A stretch of 64,000 bases of DNA from Arabidopsis thaliana (taxonomy: Eukaryota > Streptophyta > Magnoliopsida > Brassicales > Brassicaceae). The stretch spans positions 10,851,001 to 10,915,000 of the forward strand of contig NC_003075.7 in the NCBI RefSeq assembly GCF_000001735.4. The letters are read 5' to 3'. The notes under the pieces were generated by a model. The model ran no database searches. It was not told the DNA's origin and saw nothing but the letters and a program-made list of their open reading frames with translations. The position numbers and the translations under genes are program-made. Shown piece by piece: positions 23,866 to 37,528 of the stretch (the stretch's first letter is position 1; every line of letters begins with the position of its first letter).

Positions 23866-24566
23866 CGTTCTTCACGTATGATACAGCCGAATAAACCTGT
23901 TAAAACCCTAAATACGAAATTACAAGTAGCTGAATAATATTGAGCAATGAACAACTCCTCTTATAAAGGTAAGAAGAGAGTTAGAAGATGAATAGGAAAA
24001 GGGTTTTGAAACTACAATGACCAGATTCTAAGAGGAATAGGAAAGGTTTTCAGAATTCAGATTGGAGAAAACGAATCCTATGAATGAATTAGGTTAAAAT
24101 TTTTAGTTTCTTTCTCTATATAATTAAAATTTGATATTTATCAAAAACAAATTAAATAATTAAAAGGATATATCCAAATAATTAGAAAAAATAAGAATCT
24201 AAGTATATATCTTGTTTATACACGCAATGTTTATCTCTTCAAAGTCTAGGCTTTTGATCGAGTCTCCTACTATACTAATACCACCAACCAATTTAAAAAA
24301 AAAACAAGTAGAAATTTAACAAAAGTCTAACATCTTCCAAATTTTTTCCATTTTCTAAAATTATGTTTTGAGTTTGACGTTTCTTTGTTATTTATATAAA
24401 CTATAGTATGCTATCATCTTCAATCAGAAACAGTTCCACAGAAGTTTTCTGTTTTAACTTTTCCTCTGTTTTTGATTTTTCTCTCTGAATCTCTCCTTCA
24501 TTTCCCCGGGAAATAGTACCAGAAAGGTTATCATCGATCAAACTCTTCTTGGTGGATTCTTCAGAG
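23866..24566. other. Divergent promoter region PQ-loop / VSR7
   Basis: 0.7 kb between two divergently transcribed genes. AT-rich in the middle (24.10-24.40 kb). The VSR7 leader lies at about 24.40-24.57 kb. No repeat or RNA gene was seen. Confidence 0.5.
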
Positions 24567-27545
24567 ATGGGTTTAGTCAACGGGAGAGCTTCGTTGACCT
24601 TTCTCCTCGCGGCGTTGACCATCATCGCTATGGTCGTCGAGGCTAGGTTTGTGGTGGAGAAAGAAAGCATAAGCGTGCTGAATCCAGAGGAGATGAGGTC
24701 GAAGCACGACGGCTCGATAGCCAATTTCGGTTTACCCGATTACGGTGGGTTTTTAATCGGGTCAGTGGTTTATCCGGATAGTAAAACCGATGGATGCTCT
24801 GCTTTTGGTAAAACCTTCAAGCCCAAGTTTCCTCGTCCCACTATTCTGCTTCTTGATCGTGGAGGTAAAAAAGTTAAAAACATCTTTAAAAGTTAAAACC
24901 TCTGTTTTGTCCATTTACTGTTGTTTTGTTTGAGTTCAAAGATTTAAACTTTAGTCTGCTATGTTATTAGCCAATAGGACTTTATGGGTTATGCTGCAAA
25001 AATACATTTTGAGCAGAAAGATATATTTTTTTTACAAAGAAAGATTAAAAGTTTAATCTCTCAAGTAATCTTTGCTCCATTATTGGATGTTTTTAGGTTG
25101 CTACTTTGCCTTAAAAGCGTGGCACGCGCAGCAAGCAGGCGCGGCTGCAGTTCTTGTGGCGGATAATGTAGACGAGCCATTGTTGACAATGGATTCACCA
25201 GAGGAGAGCAAAGATGCGGATGGTTTCATAGAGAAGCTAACAATCCCATCGGTGTTAATCGATAAATCATTTGGAGATGACTTAAGACAAGGGTTTCAGA
25301 AAGGGAAAAACATAGTTATAAAACTAGATTGGAGAGAGTCTGTGCCTCATCCTGATAAGAGAGTAGAATATGAGCTGTGGACTAATAGCAATGATGAGTG
25401 TGGTGCACGGTGTGATGAACAGATGGACTTTGTCAAGAACTTTAAAGGTCATGCTCAGATACTCGAAAAAGGCGGTTATACCGCGTTTACGCCGCATTAT
25501 ATTACTTGGTTTTGCCCTTTTCAGTTTATAAACAGTCCACATTGTAAGTCTCAGTGTATAAACCATGGGAGGTATTGTGCTCCTGACCCTGAGGATAATT
25601 TCAGAGAAGGGTATGAAGGGAAAGATGTTGTGCTTGAGAATCTGAGACAGCTTTGTGTGCATAGAGTTGCGAATGAGAGTAGCAGGCCTTGGGTTTGGTG
25701 GGATTATGTTACCGATTTTCATTCTCGATGTTCGATGAAGGAGAAGAAATACAGCATAGATTGTGCTGAGAGTGTCATCAAATCTCTGAGTAAGAATCTT
25801 TTTTCTTTTCCTTTTTAGATTTTAAAGAAAGAGAGTCTTCTTTGTTTAGGTTATGAATCTTTAAGACTTTTTTCAGATTTACCTATTGAGAAGATCAAGA
25901 AATGCATTGGTGATCCTGAGGCTGATACAGAGAACCAAGTTCTGAGAACTGAGCAAGTATCTCAGGTTAGTTTCTTAATCTATCTTTATTTAGAGTTTTG
26001 AAGAAACATTTCAGAGGTTTGGTTACTAACTGTAACTATTTCAAGATTGGCCGAGGAAACCGGGGAGATGTTACGATATTGCCAACATTAGTCATCAATA
26101 ACGCTCAATATCGAGGTTTGGTACTTGATATTTTTTCAGTTTCACTCTCTCTTTATGAAGATGCTGAAGTTTCTGTTGTTATTGGTTGCAATTGTGAAGG
26201 GAGATTGGAGAGAACCGCGGTTTTAAAGGCGATATGCGCTGGTTTTAATGAAACATCGGAGCCTGCCATTTGCTTAAACACAGGTCTAGAGACAAATGAG
26301 TGCCTTGAAAACAATGGTGGTTGCTGGCAGGATACAAAAGCAAACATCACTGCTTGTCAAGTATGTCGTAAAACCGAGCTTACCACATCACATCTCACCA
26401 CTATATTGAATATCAGTATCAATTTGTTTGGAATTGTTTTGAAAACTAGAGAAAATGTGAAAATCTAGAGAGATATTTTCTAGTCCTATAATACTTGAAT
26501 CTTTTTTGTTTGATCAGGACACATTCAGAGGAAGACTCTGCGAGTGTCCGGTTGTAAAAGGTGTTCAATATAAAGGAGACGGGTACACTTCATGTACACG
26601 TAAGTTGTTCACACATTTCACACAACATAGCTCTCAAATGTTGAGACCGGTTTCTTGAATAGTCTCTGGTTTGTGATTGAGCTTTGCAGCTTATGGGCCT
26701 GCGAGGTGTACTATGAACAATGGAGGTTGCTGGTCTGACACAAGGAACGGCTTAACTTTCTCTGCTTGCTCAGTTTAGTGATTCTCTTGTCATAAGCCAA
26801 ACCCTCCCTTACAAAGTTCTTGTTTTCAGTTCAATCATCTCTTTGTTATTTATGAAAAATTAGGACTCTGTATCTACTGGCTGCAAATGTCCTGAAGGTT
26901 TCCAAGGCGACGGTTTGACGTGTGAAGGTACATAACTCTTAACTTATCGATTAAAATCTCGAAAGAAACCACATAATCATATTACCAACAATGTAATTAT
27001 GTTTTCTGATTTGGCTCTATTGCAGATATTAACGAATGTAAAGAGCGTTCGGTATGTCAATGTAGCGGTTGCAGATGCAAGAACTCATGGGGTGGATACA
27101 AATGCAGCTGTTCTGGTGACCGGCTTTACATAAACGATCAAGATACTTGTATAGGTAAAATTTTATCAATCAAGATTTAAGAGTACTCAAATTCCATAAC
27201 AGTATCTAATTAATATACATTGATGATTGTTTGTTACAGAGAGATATGGATCCAAAACGGCATGGTGGCTCACATTCTTGATACTGGCTATCGTTGCAGT
27301 AGCCGGTTTAGCTGGTTATATATTCTACAAATACCGGTTCAGGGTACTACTACTCTTTCTGATTCCACAAAAGCATTTTTGTACTTAATAACGGTTTTAG
27401 GATTACCAAACTAACTTTTCTTTGGTGTTCCTATTAACAGTCTTACATGGACTCAGAGATTATGACGATCATGTCACAGTATATGCCACTTGAGAGCCAA
27501 AGAGCTCGTGAAGTTCCATCAGAAGCCGAGCCTTTTACACTCTAA
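24567..27545 (+). CDS. VSR7: Vacuolar sorting receptor 7
   Basis: Eleven exons: 24567-24864, 25097-25789, 25877-25965, 26046-26115, 26200-26360, 26518-26599, 26690-26772, 26864-26927, 27026-27154, 27240-27343, 27441-27545. Sum 1878 nt, 625 aa. The protein is a type I receptor that carries vacuolar cargo with NPIR-type signals through the Golgi and prevacuolar compartment. In order: signal peptide (about 1-32), protease-associated domain (about 55-165), Cys-rich central domain, EGF-like repeats ([20 protein letters not shown], then a calcium-binding type [11 protein letters not shown]), one transmembrane helix near 563-585 and a short tail with YMPL (605-608), the tyrosine signal for AP1/clathrin. 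The start is MGLVNGR; an upstream in-frame ATG at 24549 would only lengthen the signal region by six residues. Confidence 0.93.
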
Positions 27546-27724
27546 TAGTATATGACCAAAGTAACCAAAACTGTCATACACAAAGAAATGTTTGAGATCA
27601 ATTAATGTACATATGAATTATACTGTAAAAATAAAAGAGTGAGATAGAGTTGTGTATATTTTCATGGCAAAAAAATAAATAATTTGGATGTAAAGAGACT
27701 TTTGAAGAAAATAAAACAAATATT

Positions 27725-27797
27725 GCTTTCATTGAGAGTTGAACTCAAGACCTCCCGCTTACTAAACGGGTGCTCTAACCAACTGAGCTATGAAAGC
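27725..27797 (-). tRNA. tRNA-Thr (AGU)
   Basis: 73 nt on the minus strand. Acceptor stem GCTTTCA pairs with TGAAAGC. A-box TAGCTCAGTTGG and B-box AGTTCAACTC are present. The anticodon arm is CCCGT-TTAGTAA-GCGGG, giving anticodon AGT, that is Thr. There is no intron. A T-rich tract follows at about 27710. It lies between the VSR7 3' UTR and PTAC14, opposite to both. Confidence 0.93.
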
Positions 27798-27913
27798 TTC
27801 TTGCAACATATTATTCCAAATAAATTATATCGTAAACTAAGAGTTAAAATCTTGAAAACAAAGGATAACGATCTTCGTCTCCCTCTGCTAAACCCATTTT
27901 CTTCTGTTGAGGA

Positions 27914-30697
27914 ATGGCTTCTTCAGTCTCTCTTCAGTTCCTGACCAACACCTTTATCTCCAAACCTCAGGTTCTTAATCTTATCTCTCTGTATCACCTA
28001 ATGTTTCTATGTCATGTGTGTGTGTGTGTGTCTGTCTTTGTCTGAATTTTCTGAGTACTCCTCATGTTTTTTCCGGTCGGACAAAGGGTTTCTGCAACGG
28101 AATTGTGTCAGCACCAAGACCCAGAAGCAATTTATTAAGAGACAGACAAAATGGTGTACGACCCATCAAAGTTGCGTCTATTGAGACACAACCTTTCCCT
28201 CTGTTTCAATCTCCTGCTTCCGAAGAATCTTCCTCGTCCGAGGTTAGGATTTTCAGTTTTGAGTGTTTTAGGGTTTATAGAGTTCTAAAAGGCAGTACCT
28301 TTGACAATTCTTTGCATTGCCCCTATCTGGGAGATTGATTTAGAGTACAAATGAGTTCTAAAGGTAGTACCTTTAGACAATTCTGTTCATTGCCCCCATA
28401 TGTGATATTGATTTAGGGTACATATGAGTTCTTAAGGCAGTAACTTTAGACAATTCTGTGCATTGCCTCCATCTGTGAGATTGATATAGGGGACTTCTTA
28501 AGGCAGAAACTTTAGACAATCTTGTGCATTGCCCTCATCTGTGAGATTGATGTAGGGTACAAATGAGTTCTAACGGCAGTAACTTTAGACAATTCTGTGC
28601 ATTTCCCTCATATGTGAGATTGATTTAGGGTTTTTGTCTTTTGTTTCTTCACTAGCTGGAGACAGCAGATCCGGATTTCTACAAAATTGGCTATGTTCGA
28701 AGTGTGAGAGCTTATGGAGTTGAGTTTAAAGAAGGTCCAGATGGTTTTGGTGTCTATGCTTCTAAGGATATCGAACCTCGCCGTCGAGCTAGAGTCAGTC
28801 TTCTTAGTTAAAAAGTTGACAACTTTTTGTTTTGTTCTTCTCTTTAGATTATTTTGTTTTCTTTTCTCTCTGCAGGTGATTATGGAGATTCCTCTTGAAC
28901 TGATGATAACCATTAGACAGAAGCACCCTTGGATGTTTTTCCCTGATATTGTACCAATTGGTCATCCTATTTTCGATATCATTAACTCGACTGATCCTGA
29001 GGTAGTAACACATTTGTGCTATTTCGATATCATCAACTCGAAAGTTCTTATCTTTCTCAAAGTCCTTTCACATTTGTGCTTACAGATTGATTGGGATATC
29101 AGATTAGCGTGTCTTCTGTTATTCTCTTTTGATCGAGATGATCACTTCTGGCGGCTCTATGGCGATTTCCTGCCGGCTGCTGATGAGTGCAGCAGCTTGC
29201 TTTTAGCTACAGAGGTGGATTGAATTGATATGATTGCCATTTGAAACTGGTCACATTTACTTGTGTCTTTAAACTAATGCTTGATGATATCTAATTCTGT
29301 GTGTTTTTCTATAGGAAGACCTTGCGGAGCTTCAAGATCCTGATCTTGTTTCAACTATCAGACAACAACAGAAACGAATCCTAGATTTTTGGGAAAAGAA
29401 TTGGGTAATGAGGCCTTATATATGTGTTTCCAGTATATCTTGACATTTGGTTATTGCTTTGTTTTTCATTGGCAAATTGTATTCCGTCTCAGCATTCAGG
29501 TGTTCCTCTCAAAATCAAAAGGCTTGCCGAGGATCCAGAAAGATTCATATGGGCGGTTAGTATGGCACAGACACGATGCATCAGTATGCAAACTAGGGTC
29601 GGTGCTTTGGTTCAGGAATTAAATATGATGATTCCTTATGCTGGTAAGGAAGAGCATGTTGTGTAGTTATTGATAAATTAAGATTTAGTATCAATGAACT
29701 TTTTGTTGAGGAACTAAATAAGAATCTCACGATTGATCATTCTCTGCAGACATGCTAAACCACTCATTTGAACCAAACTGTTTCCTACATTGGCGTCCTA
29801 AAGATCGCATGCTGGAGGTTATGTCAAATGCTGGTCAAGACATTAAGAAAGGCGAAGAGGTAAGAGACTCAAATGTTCCTAAGTGTCAGCCTCACTTCAC
29901 TGCTTTATCTATCTTCTTATAATGCTTTTCACAGATGACGATTAATTACATGCCAGGCCAGAAAAACAACATGCTTATGGAAAGATACGGCTTCTCAACT
30001 CCTGTGGTAATGCTTTTTACGACAATCACATTCATCTTACACAAACTATGTTTCCTTTGCAAGTTTTCTCGTTTATTCAGTTTTTCTGGTCTGCTGCAGA
30101 ATCCGTGGGATGCTATAAAGTTCTCTGGAGATTCTCGCATCCATTTAAATTCCTTTTTATCGGTCTTCAATATTTATGGTCTTCCTGAAGAATATTACCA
30201 TGACAGTAAGTTCCTTTTCTTCTGTTTCCTCTCTATTCCTTGACAAAAGATGGAGAAATGAGCACCAATGTTACCTAAATCTGTGGCAGGCGAGTTATCG
30301 AGGGGCGATACTTTTGTTGATGGAGCAGTTATCGCTGCAGCAAGAACATTACCTACTTGGTCAGACATAGATCTTCCTCCAATACCGAGTGCGGAAAGAA
30401 AAGCAGTTAAAGAATTGCAAGATGAATGTCGAAAGATGCTTGCGGAATATCCCACAACAGCAGAGCAAGACCAGAAGTTGCTAGGTATTACACTAAAGAT
30501 ATATACACCAATGTGTTATTATCTATTATCGCTCATATACTAAAACTTAAGCTTTCCCTCTTGTTGTTGTGACAGATTCAATGTCAGAAGCAAGGACAAC
30601 ATTTGCAACAGCGGTTAAGTATAGAATGCACAGAAAGATGTTCATCGGAAAAATTATCAAGGCACTTGACATCTATCAAGAACGGTTACTCTATTGA
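27914..30697 (+). CDS. PTAC14: PTAC14, plastid transcription factor with SET domain
   Basis: Twelve exons: 27914-27970, 28087-28242, 28656-28793, 28876-29001, 29086-29214, 29315-29404, 29493-29643, 29750-29859, 29935-30006, 30100-30205, 30290-30484, 30576-30697. Sum 1452 nt, 483 aa. PTAC14 is part of the plastid-encoded RNA polymerase complex and is needed for chloroplast development. The first 60 or so residues are Ser-rich and basic, a transit peptide. The SET domain begins near GPDGFGVYASKDI and includes DMLNHSFEPNC (N286, H287) and a tyrosine-containing INYMPGQKNN. A Rubisco-methyltransferase-like substrate-binding region follows to the C-terminus. Methyltransferase activity is inferred from the family only. 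Intron 2 (28243-28655) is filled by a tandem repeat. Confidence 0.93.
28280..28630 (+). repeat. Five-copy minisatellite in PTAC14 intron 2
   Basis: About five imperfect direct copies of a 66-74 bp unit. Units begin at GAGTTCT or GACTTCT (about 28280, 28351, 28424, 28491, 28564). Each contains a core like TTTAGACAATTCTGTGCATT and ends in GAGATTGATTTAGGG. The array occupies most of the 413-bp intron and stops 25 bp before the acceptor. Confidence 0.85.
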
Positions 30698-33219
30698 TTC
30701 AAGCAAAAAATAATTATGAGCTGAGTGAGATTCATACTTGGTGCTCACTCCCTTGAGCTACTTAGAAACTGCACCATGTAATTGAAAGGTTCCTGTTTTT
30801 TTTTTTGTTTAGTGTAAGGTTATGTATTTGTATGGAACAGTTAGACTAAGTGTGTTAGTTTGTTTTAATCGCAATCACAAACAAATCATAACCTCTTCTT
30901 TTCTTGGCTGCTTTAATGAGTTTGATTAGCCAACAAACGCTTTGGAATCATCTGTGTTTTTTTTTTCTCTTTTGATTAATTCATGTTCATGTTTTTAGTC
31001 CCTAAGCATGATTAGTGTCTCAAATGTTTTAGGGTAATTGTGTCTCTTACGCCGAACTATAATGTTGATTAGTCTCAATAATTGATTATTACTTATACTA
31101 TTTATTAACCTTGTGGTTACACTAATCAATCAAATCATATTGCGTTTCTTCTACTCTTTGTCTAACATTACTATTTTCAAAAAAAGTTACGGTCCAAACC
31201 AAACAAACCTACTCTGAGTTATACAGAACCATAAGCAATCTATTTCTTACCTTTGGCTACTTATTTGATACTTTACATTGACTAACTTGATTCTTAATAA
31301 TTATCTTCAATATGTTGAATATTTTATTTTTGAAGTAAGACCACTATGCGTTTCATAATTCTTGCCATGCATAATGAAATTATTCCTTTGAATTTAAGAT
31401 TAATTAAAGTATAAATCAACCAAACAATAGACAAAAAAAAATAAAAAAAAATAAGCATCTTGATCTTTTTGGTGGATCGAAGATAATTCCTTTGTCTCAT
31501 TCTTTTGGATTTAGAATCTCGTTCAGTAGAATATTAACATTTTTAATTATAGATTATCAATTATCGAACAAGTTGTTGTACGTAAACTTGATTCGATCTA
31601 GCGTTATTACAGTCAACCAAAATTTATATAATAATAACAATTTATGAAAATGACAATATTATTCGATGTATTATTCCTTTTTTCCTATAATTAGATAGGT
31701 GTGATTAAATTCAAGCTAGATTCCGAATCGACAACAACATATTATATCTATTATTAACCTCAATTTTTGAAGGCAAAAAACACACGAAATTATTCAAAAC
31801 TCACGAGTTGATTCTTTACTTCGATGAACATATAAATTGGGAAAGTATCACCGAACTTATTTGGGTAATAAAGAAAAAGATGGATGAAAAAATTATGTTT
31901 GCAAATTTTAATAAGAATTATGTTTGACTTGGTAATAAAATATAGGGCATAATCATATGATGCCATGTTAATGTACGATCATACCACAACTGCTCTCCTT
32001 GTCGTGAAAAGGTTGAAGTGATGAGAAGCTAACACACTTTGTGACATAACCAAAGCCAAAAATATATACTTCAACCAAGTCATTTTCTCAACCACTCTTT
32101 TCTCCTTGTCCAAGGTCAAAGCCATGCATCACCATTTTATTTTCTATTATTCATTATTGTTACTTTTCCTTTATATAACTAATAAAAGGTCTATTACTAA
32201 TAAACAACTAAACTTTTCTTTTCTTTTTGATAAAATTAAACAACTAAACTTGTCGAAAAGAAATAGGAGAACAAAGAACTCTAACTTCTCACGAAATTGA
32301 TAAATCAAATGATTGCGTATCACAAAGACACTAAAAAGAAAAATTAAGGAATCGTGTAGAGTTGACACTCTATACATTCAGAGTAGTAATCATGTGTTTG
32401 ATAGATAATAAATAGATAATGGAAGTATGAAATGAGAAAACTTGTTGGGATCATTTATCATTTGTGGAATCCTCTAAATCTTTTCTAACTTAACTCCAAG
32501 TCGTTAGAGTCCAAGAGATATGAATCGATCGGAACTTCAATACAGAATTTAATTAGAATATAGTGGAACAACATCCACGAATCTAAATGTCATAAGTTGT
32601 TAATTGATCAAACGAAATAGAATGTACTTATTATAAGCTTATAATTTTACAAGTTTGATGTGAATGTAAAGTGTACTACTCCACTATTTATTTATATATT
32701 CTGTGGTTTCTAAAGAAGACCAAATGTTTTTTTTTTTTTCTTTCCTAAGAAGACCAAATGTTATGTCAAAGTTTAGGCACTGTTTTAATTATATAACATG
32801 TCTCCACGGACGAATAAATGTACACACGAACATCATAGTACGACCGTTGACCTTTGCCCCTCCATTGATTGATAAAAGGCTAAAAGCCGAAACATTTTCA
32901 TTCTACGAGCCTTCCCATTCCATTTCCCCACATCTCTCCTCTGACCTCTCTTTGACCCCTCTCTCCTCTCTCTCTAGATCTCTCAATAAAACAGTGAAAT
33001 AGCAAAAAAGAAACACAAAAAAGAGAGAGAGAAAGAAACTTTGTTCTCTCTGCATTTACTCTTCTCCAACTCAGAGATAGAGTCCCTATGCACCGTTTCT
33101 AATGACCAATCATCTTTCTCCCTCTTCATCATTCTCTACAACAAGAATCACACAAATGCCATAAAACCTCCATTCTTCTTCCTCAGTAAACCAAACCATA
33201 AGACGACGAAGAAGAAAAC
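30698..33219. other. Intergenic DNA, GSO1 promoter
   Basis: 2.5 kb AT-rich region. The first 150 bp are the PTAC14 3' UTR and the last 250 bp are the CT-rich GSO1 leader (CTCTCTCT near 32.96 kb). A 16-bp direct repeat flanks a poly-T tract at 32713-32762. No coding or transposon structure was recognised. Confidence 0.5.
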
Positions 33220-36200
33220 ATGCAACCACTAGTTCTTCTCCTCCTCTTCATCCTCTGTTTTTCCGGTTTAGGTCAACCGGGTATCATCAACAACGATCTT
33301 CAGACTCTTCTCGAGGTGAAGAAATCTTTGGTCACGAATCCACAAGAAGACGATCCTCTCCGACAATGGAACTCTGATAACATCAACTACTGTTCTTGGA
33401 CCGGAGTCACATGCGACAATACCGGTTTATTTCGTGTAATTGCTCTAAACCTTACCGGTTTAGGATTAACCGGTTCAATTTCACCTTGGTTTGGCCGGTT
33501 TGACAACCTAATCCACCTTGATCTATCTTCCAACAATCTAGTTGGTCCCATCCCAACTGCTCTCTCCAACCTTACTTCCTTGGAGTCTCTGTTTCTCTTT
33601 TCTAACCAACTCACCGGCGAGATTCCGAGCCAGCTCGGCTCCCTCGTTAATATCCGGTCGCTAAGGATCGGAGACAATGAGCTTGTTGGAGATATCCCGG
33701 AGACGTTAGGGAACTTGGTGAATCTCCAGATGCTTGCTCTGGCTTCTTGTAGACTCACCGGTCCTATACCGAGTCAGCTCGGTCGTCTCGTCCGAGTTCA
33801 GTCGTTGATATTGCAAGATAACTATCTCGAAGGACCGATTCCGGCTGAGTTAGGAAACTGCTCTGATCTCACTGTGTTCACTGCGGCGGAGAACATGCTC
33901 AACGGGACGATACCGGCGGAGCTTGGACGCCTTGAAAACCTCGAAATACTCAACCTGGCGAACAACAGTCTCACCGGAGAGATACCGAGTCAATTAGGTG
34001 AAATGAGCCAACTCCAGTATCTTAGCTTGATGGCAAATCAACTTCAAGGTCTTATCCCCAAGAGTTTGGCTGATCTGGGAAATCTTCAAACTCTTGATTT
34101 ATCGGCGAATAATCTTACCGGAGAGATACCTGAAGAATTCTGGAACATGAGTCAGCTTCTTGATTTGGTTCTAGCAAACAATCATCTCTCTGGTTCATTA
34201 CCAAAGAGCATTTGTTCTAACAACACAAACTTGGAGCAACTGGTTTTGTCTGGAACTCAGCTTTCTGGTGAAATCCCTGTGGAATTAAGCAAATGTCAAT
34301 CGCTTAAGCAGCTTGATTTGTCGAACAATTCTCTCGCTGGCTCGATCCCTGAAGCATTGTTTGAGCTAGTCGAACTCACAGATCTTTATCTCCACAATAA
34401 TACCTTGGAGGGTACGTTATCTCCTTCGATATCAAACCTCACTAATCTACAGTGGCTTGTGTTGTATCACAATAACTTGGAAGGCAAGTTACCGAAGGAG
34501 ATCAGCGCACTCAGAAAATTAGAGGTTCTGTTTCTGTATGAGAATCGTTTCTCAGGGGAAATCCCACAGGAGATTGGAAACTGCACAAGCTTGAAGATGA
34601 TTGATATGTTCGGGAATCATTTCGAAGGAGAGATACCTCCTTCAATAGGAAGATTAAAAGAGCTTAACTTGCTTCACTTGAGACAGAACGAGCTTGTGGG
34701 TGGACTTCCCGCCAGTTTAGGTAACTGTCATCAACTGAACATCTTGGATTTGGCGGATAATCAGCTCTCGGGATCAATTCCTTCATCCTTCGGGTTCTTA
34801 AAGGGCTTGGAACAGTTGATGCTTTACAACAATTCTCTTCAAGGAAATCTTCCTGATTCACTTATCAGTCTGAGGAACCTCACCAGAATCAATCTCTCTC
34901 ACAACAGGCTCAATGGTACGATTCATCCATTATGTGGTTCGAGCTCATATCTCTCATTCGATGTCACCAACAACGGGTTTGAAGATGAAATCCCCCTGGA
35001 GCTAGGAAACTCTCAAAATCTTGATCGTCTCAGGTTAGGCAAGAATCAATTGACAGGAAAAATCCCTTGGACGTTGGGGAAAATCCGCGAGCTGTCCTTG
35101 TTAGATATGTCAAGCAACGCTCTCACAGGAACCATTCCGCTACAGCTCGTCTTGTGCAAGAAACTGACACACATCGATCTCAATAACAATTTTCTATCAG
35201 GTCCTATACCTCCATGGCTTGGAAAACTTTCACAGTTAGGAGAGCTCAAGCTTTCTTCGAATCAGTTTGTTGAGTCTTTACCTACTGAACTGTTCAACTG
35301 TACAAAGCTGCTTGTGTTGTCTCTTGATGGAAATTCGCTTAATGGGTCGATTCCACAAGAGATTGGTAACTTGGGAGCTCTCAATGTCCTTAACCTTGAT
35401 AAGAACCAGTTTTCAGGTTCACTTCCTCAAGCTATGGGAAAGCTCAGCAAGCTGTATGAGCTTCGGTTATCAAGAAACAGCTTAACAGGAGAAATCCCAG
35501 TTGAGATTGGACAGCTTCAGGATCTTCAAAGTGCTTTAGACCTCAGCTACAATAACTTCACTGGAGATATACCTTCGACAATTGGGACATTATCAAAGCT
35601 GGAAACACTTGATCTTTCTCACAATCAGCTTACAGGGGAAGTTCCTGGCTCGGTTGGGGATATGAAGAGTTTGGGATATCTCAATGTTTCTTTCAATAAC
35701 CTCGGAGGGAAGCTCAAGAAACAGTTCTCAAGATGGCCAGCTGATTCCTTTTTAGGCAACACAGGTCTTTGTGGAAGCCCACTAAGTCGCTGCAACAGAG
35801 TTAGAAGTAATAACAAGCAACAAGGTCTTAGTGCCAGATCAGTTGTGATAATATCAGCAATCTCAGCATTGACGGCGATTGGCTTGATGATACTTGTAAT
35901 CGCTCTCTTCTTCAAACAAAGGCATGATTTCTTCAAGAAAGTGGGTCATGGAAGCACTGCGTACACATCGTCAAGCTCTTCTTCACAAGCTACACACAAG
36001 CCTCTCTTTCGAAACGGAGCTTCAAAGTCCGATATCAGGTGGGAGGACATCATGGAAGCTACACATAATCTAAGCGAGGAGTTCATGATTGGATCAGGAG
36101 GCTCTGGGAAGGTTTACAAGGCGGAGCTTGAAAATGGTGAGACTGTTGCAGTGAAAAAGATTCTCTGGAAGGATGATCTCATGTCAAACAAGAGCTTCAG

Positions 36201-37045
36201 CAGAGAAGTTAAGACGCTTGGAAGAATCAGGCATAGGCATCTGGTTAAGCTAATGGGTTACTGCAGCAGCAAGTCAGAAGGATTGAATCTGTTGATATAT
36301 GAGTACATGAAGAACGGAAGCATCTGGGATTGGCTTCATGAGGACAAACCCGTGCTCGAAAAAAAGAAGAAGCTTTTAGACTGGGAAGCAAGATTGAGAA
36401 TAGCAGTAGGATTGGCTCAAGGAGTAGAGTACCTTCATCATGACTGTGTTCCTCCTATCGTTCACCGTGATATCAAATCCAGTAATGTGCTCCTCGATTC
36501 AAACATGGAAGCGCATTTAGGAGATTTCGGTCTTGCCAAGGTCTTAACTGAGAACTGTGATACCAACACAGATTCAAATACCTGGTTTGCATGCTCTTAT
36601 GGCTACATTGCTCCAGGTACTCATCTTCTCTTTCTTAGCTTTCTTGCATATTCACTGTTTTAATATCTAAAGATTTGAAATTGTGTGTCTAGAGTATGCT
36701 TACTCGTTGAAGGCGACTGAGAAGAGCGACGTTTACAGTATGGGGATCGTGTTGATGGAGATTGTGACTGGGAAAATGCCAACCGACTCAGTGTTTGGTG
36801 CAGAGATGGACATGGTGAGATGGGTTGAAACACATCTTGAAGTAGCGGGTTCTGCGAGAGATAAACTCATAGATCCAAAGCTTAAGCCACTTCTGCCATT
36901 TGAGGAAGACGCAGCTTGTCAGGTGCTTGAGATTGCACTTCAGTGCACAAAAACTTCTCCCCAAGAGAGACCATCTTCTAGGCAAGCTTGTGATAGTCTT
37001 CTCCATGTCTACAACAACAGAACGGCCGGTTATAAGAAGCTGTAA
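33220..37045 (+). CDS. GSO1: GSO1 (GASSHO1/SGN3) leucine-rich repeat receptor kinase
   Basis: Two exons, 33220-36616 and 36693-37045, 3750 nt, 1249 aa. Signal peptide at about 1-18; LRRNT cap with a CSWTGVTC cysteine pair; about 32 LRRs with repeating LxGxIPxxLG; transmembrane helix at about 875-899. The kinase domain begins near 953 with P-loop IGSGGSGKVY, VAVKK lysine, HRDIKSSN near 1081 and DFGLAK near 1101, all intact. GSO1/SGN3 is the receptor for CIF peptides, controlling Casparian strip integrity and embryo cuticle formation together with GSO2. The intron splits the APE motif (P|E), and reading through it would end the protein in the kinase domain, so splicing is essential. Confidence 0.96.
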
Positions 37046-37528
37046 AAAAACTGACACCTGCAAATGTCTTTGGAGACATGAAAACTGCCAACTTTAAATT
37101 TTTTCTTCTGAAATTCTGTTTCTGCTTTGTATAGATGACATGGTTTCTTTCAGTACAAAGATTGTTTCGAACTTGATCCATCTGCTACAAAAACACTTAT
37201 TGTCTTTTGCATGTACTTGTAATACAACTTAAACCAAATTTTAAACAGAATGATTCTGATTCTGATTCTGAAACTCTATTCTCATAACAGAAGGTAGATT
37301 GCAAGGTTTATCATTTCGCCATTATTAACCAGATACAAACAGATTCAGATTGTGAAAACACAAATCTTTAGGTTCATATTCGAAAACAGTGAATGAAAAG
37401 AACTCCAGAGCTGAAGTCAAAGAGAAGGAGAAGAAACGCTTATACAGGAAAGATCAGACAAAACAAGCACTTGAGATGAGTTCAGGGGAAGATATTTCTT
37501 TTCTGAAGACTTCAAAGATCACGCAAAA
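37046..37528. other. Convergent 3' region GSO1 / AT4G20150-like gene
   Basis: About 480 bp with both 3' UTRs. GATTCTGATTCTGATTCTG is a short hexanucleotide repeat at about 37252-37270. No gene was seen. Confidence 0.5.

Noticed and set aside
36617..36663. Read-through of the GSO1 exon 1 frame to a stop at 36663
   Set aside because: The GT-AG intron 36617-36692 restores the kinase A-P-E motif and a full C-lobe; the read-through end is intron sequence.
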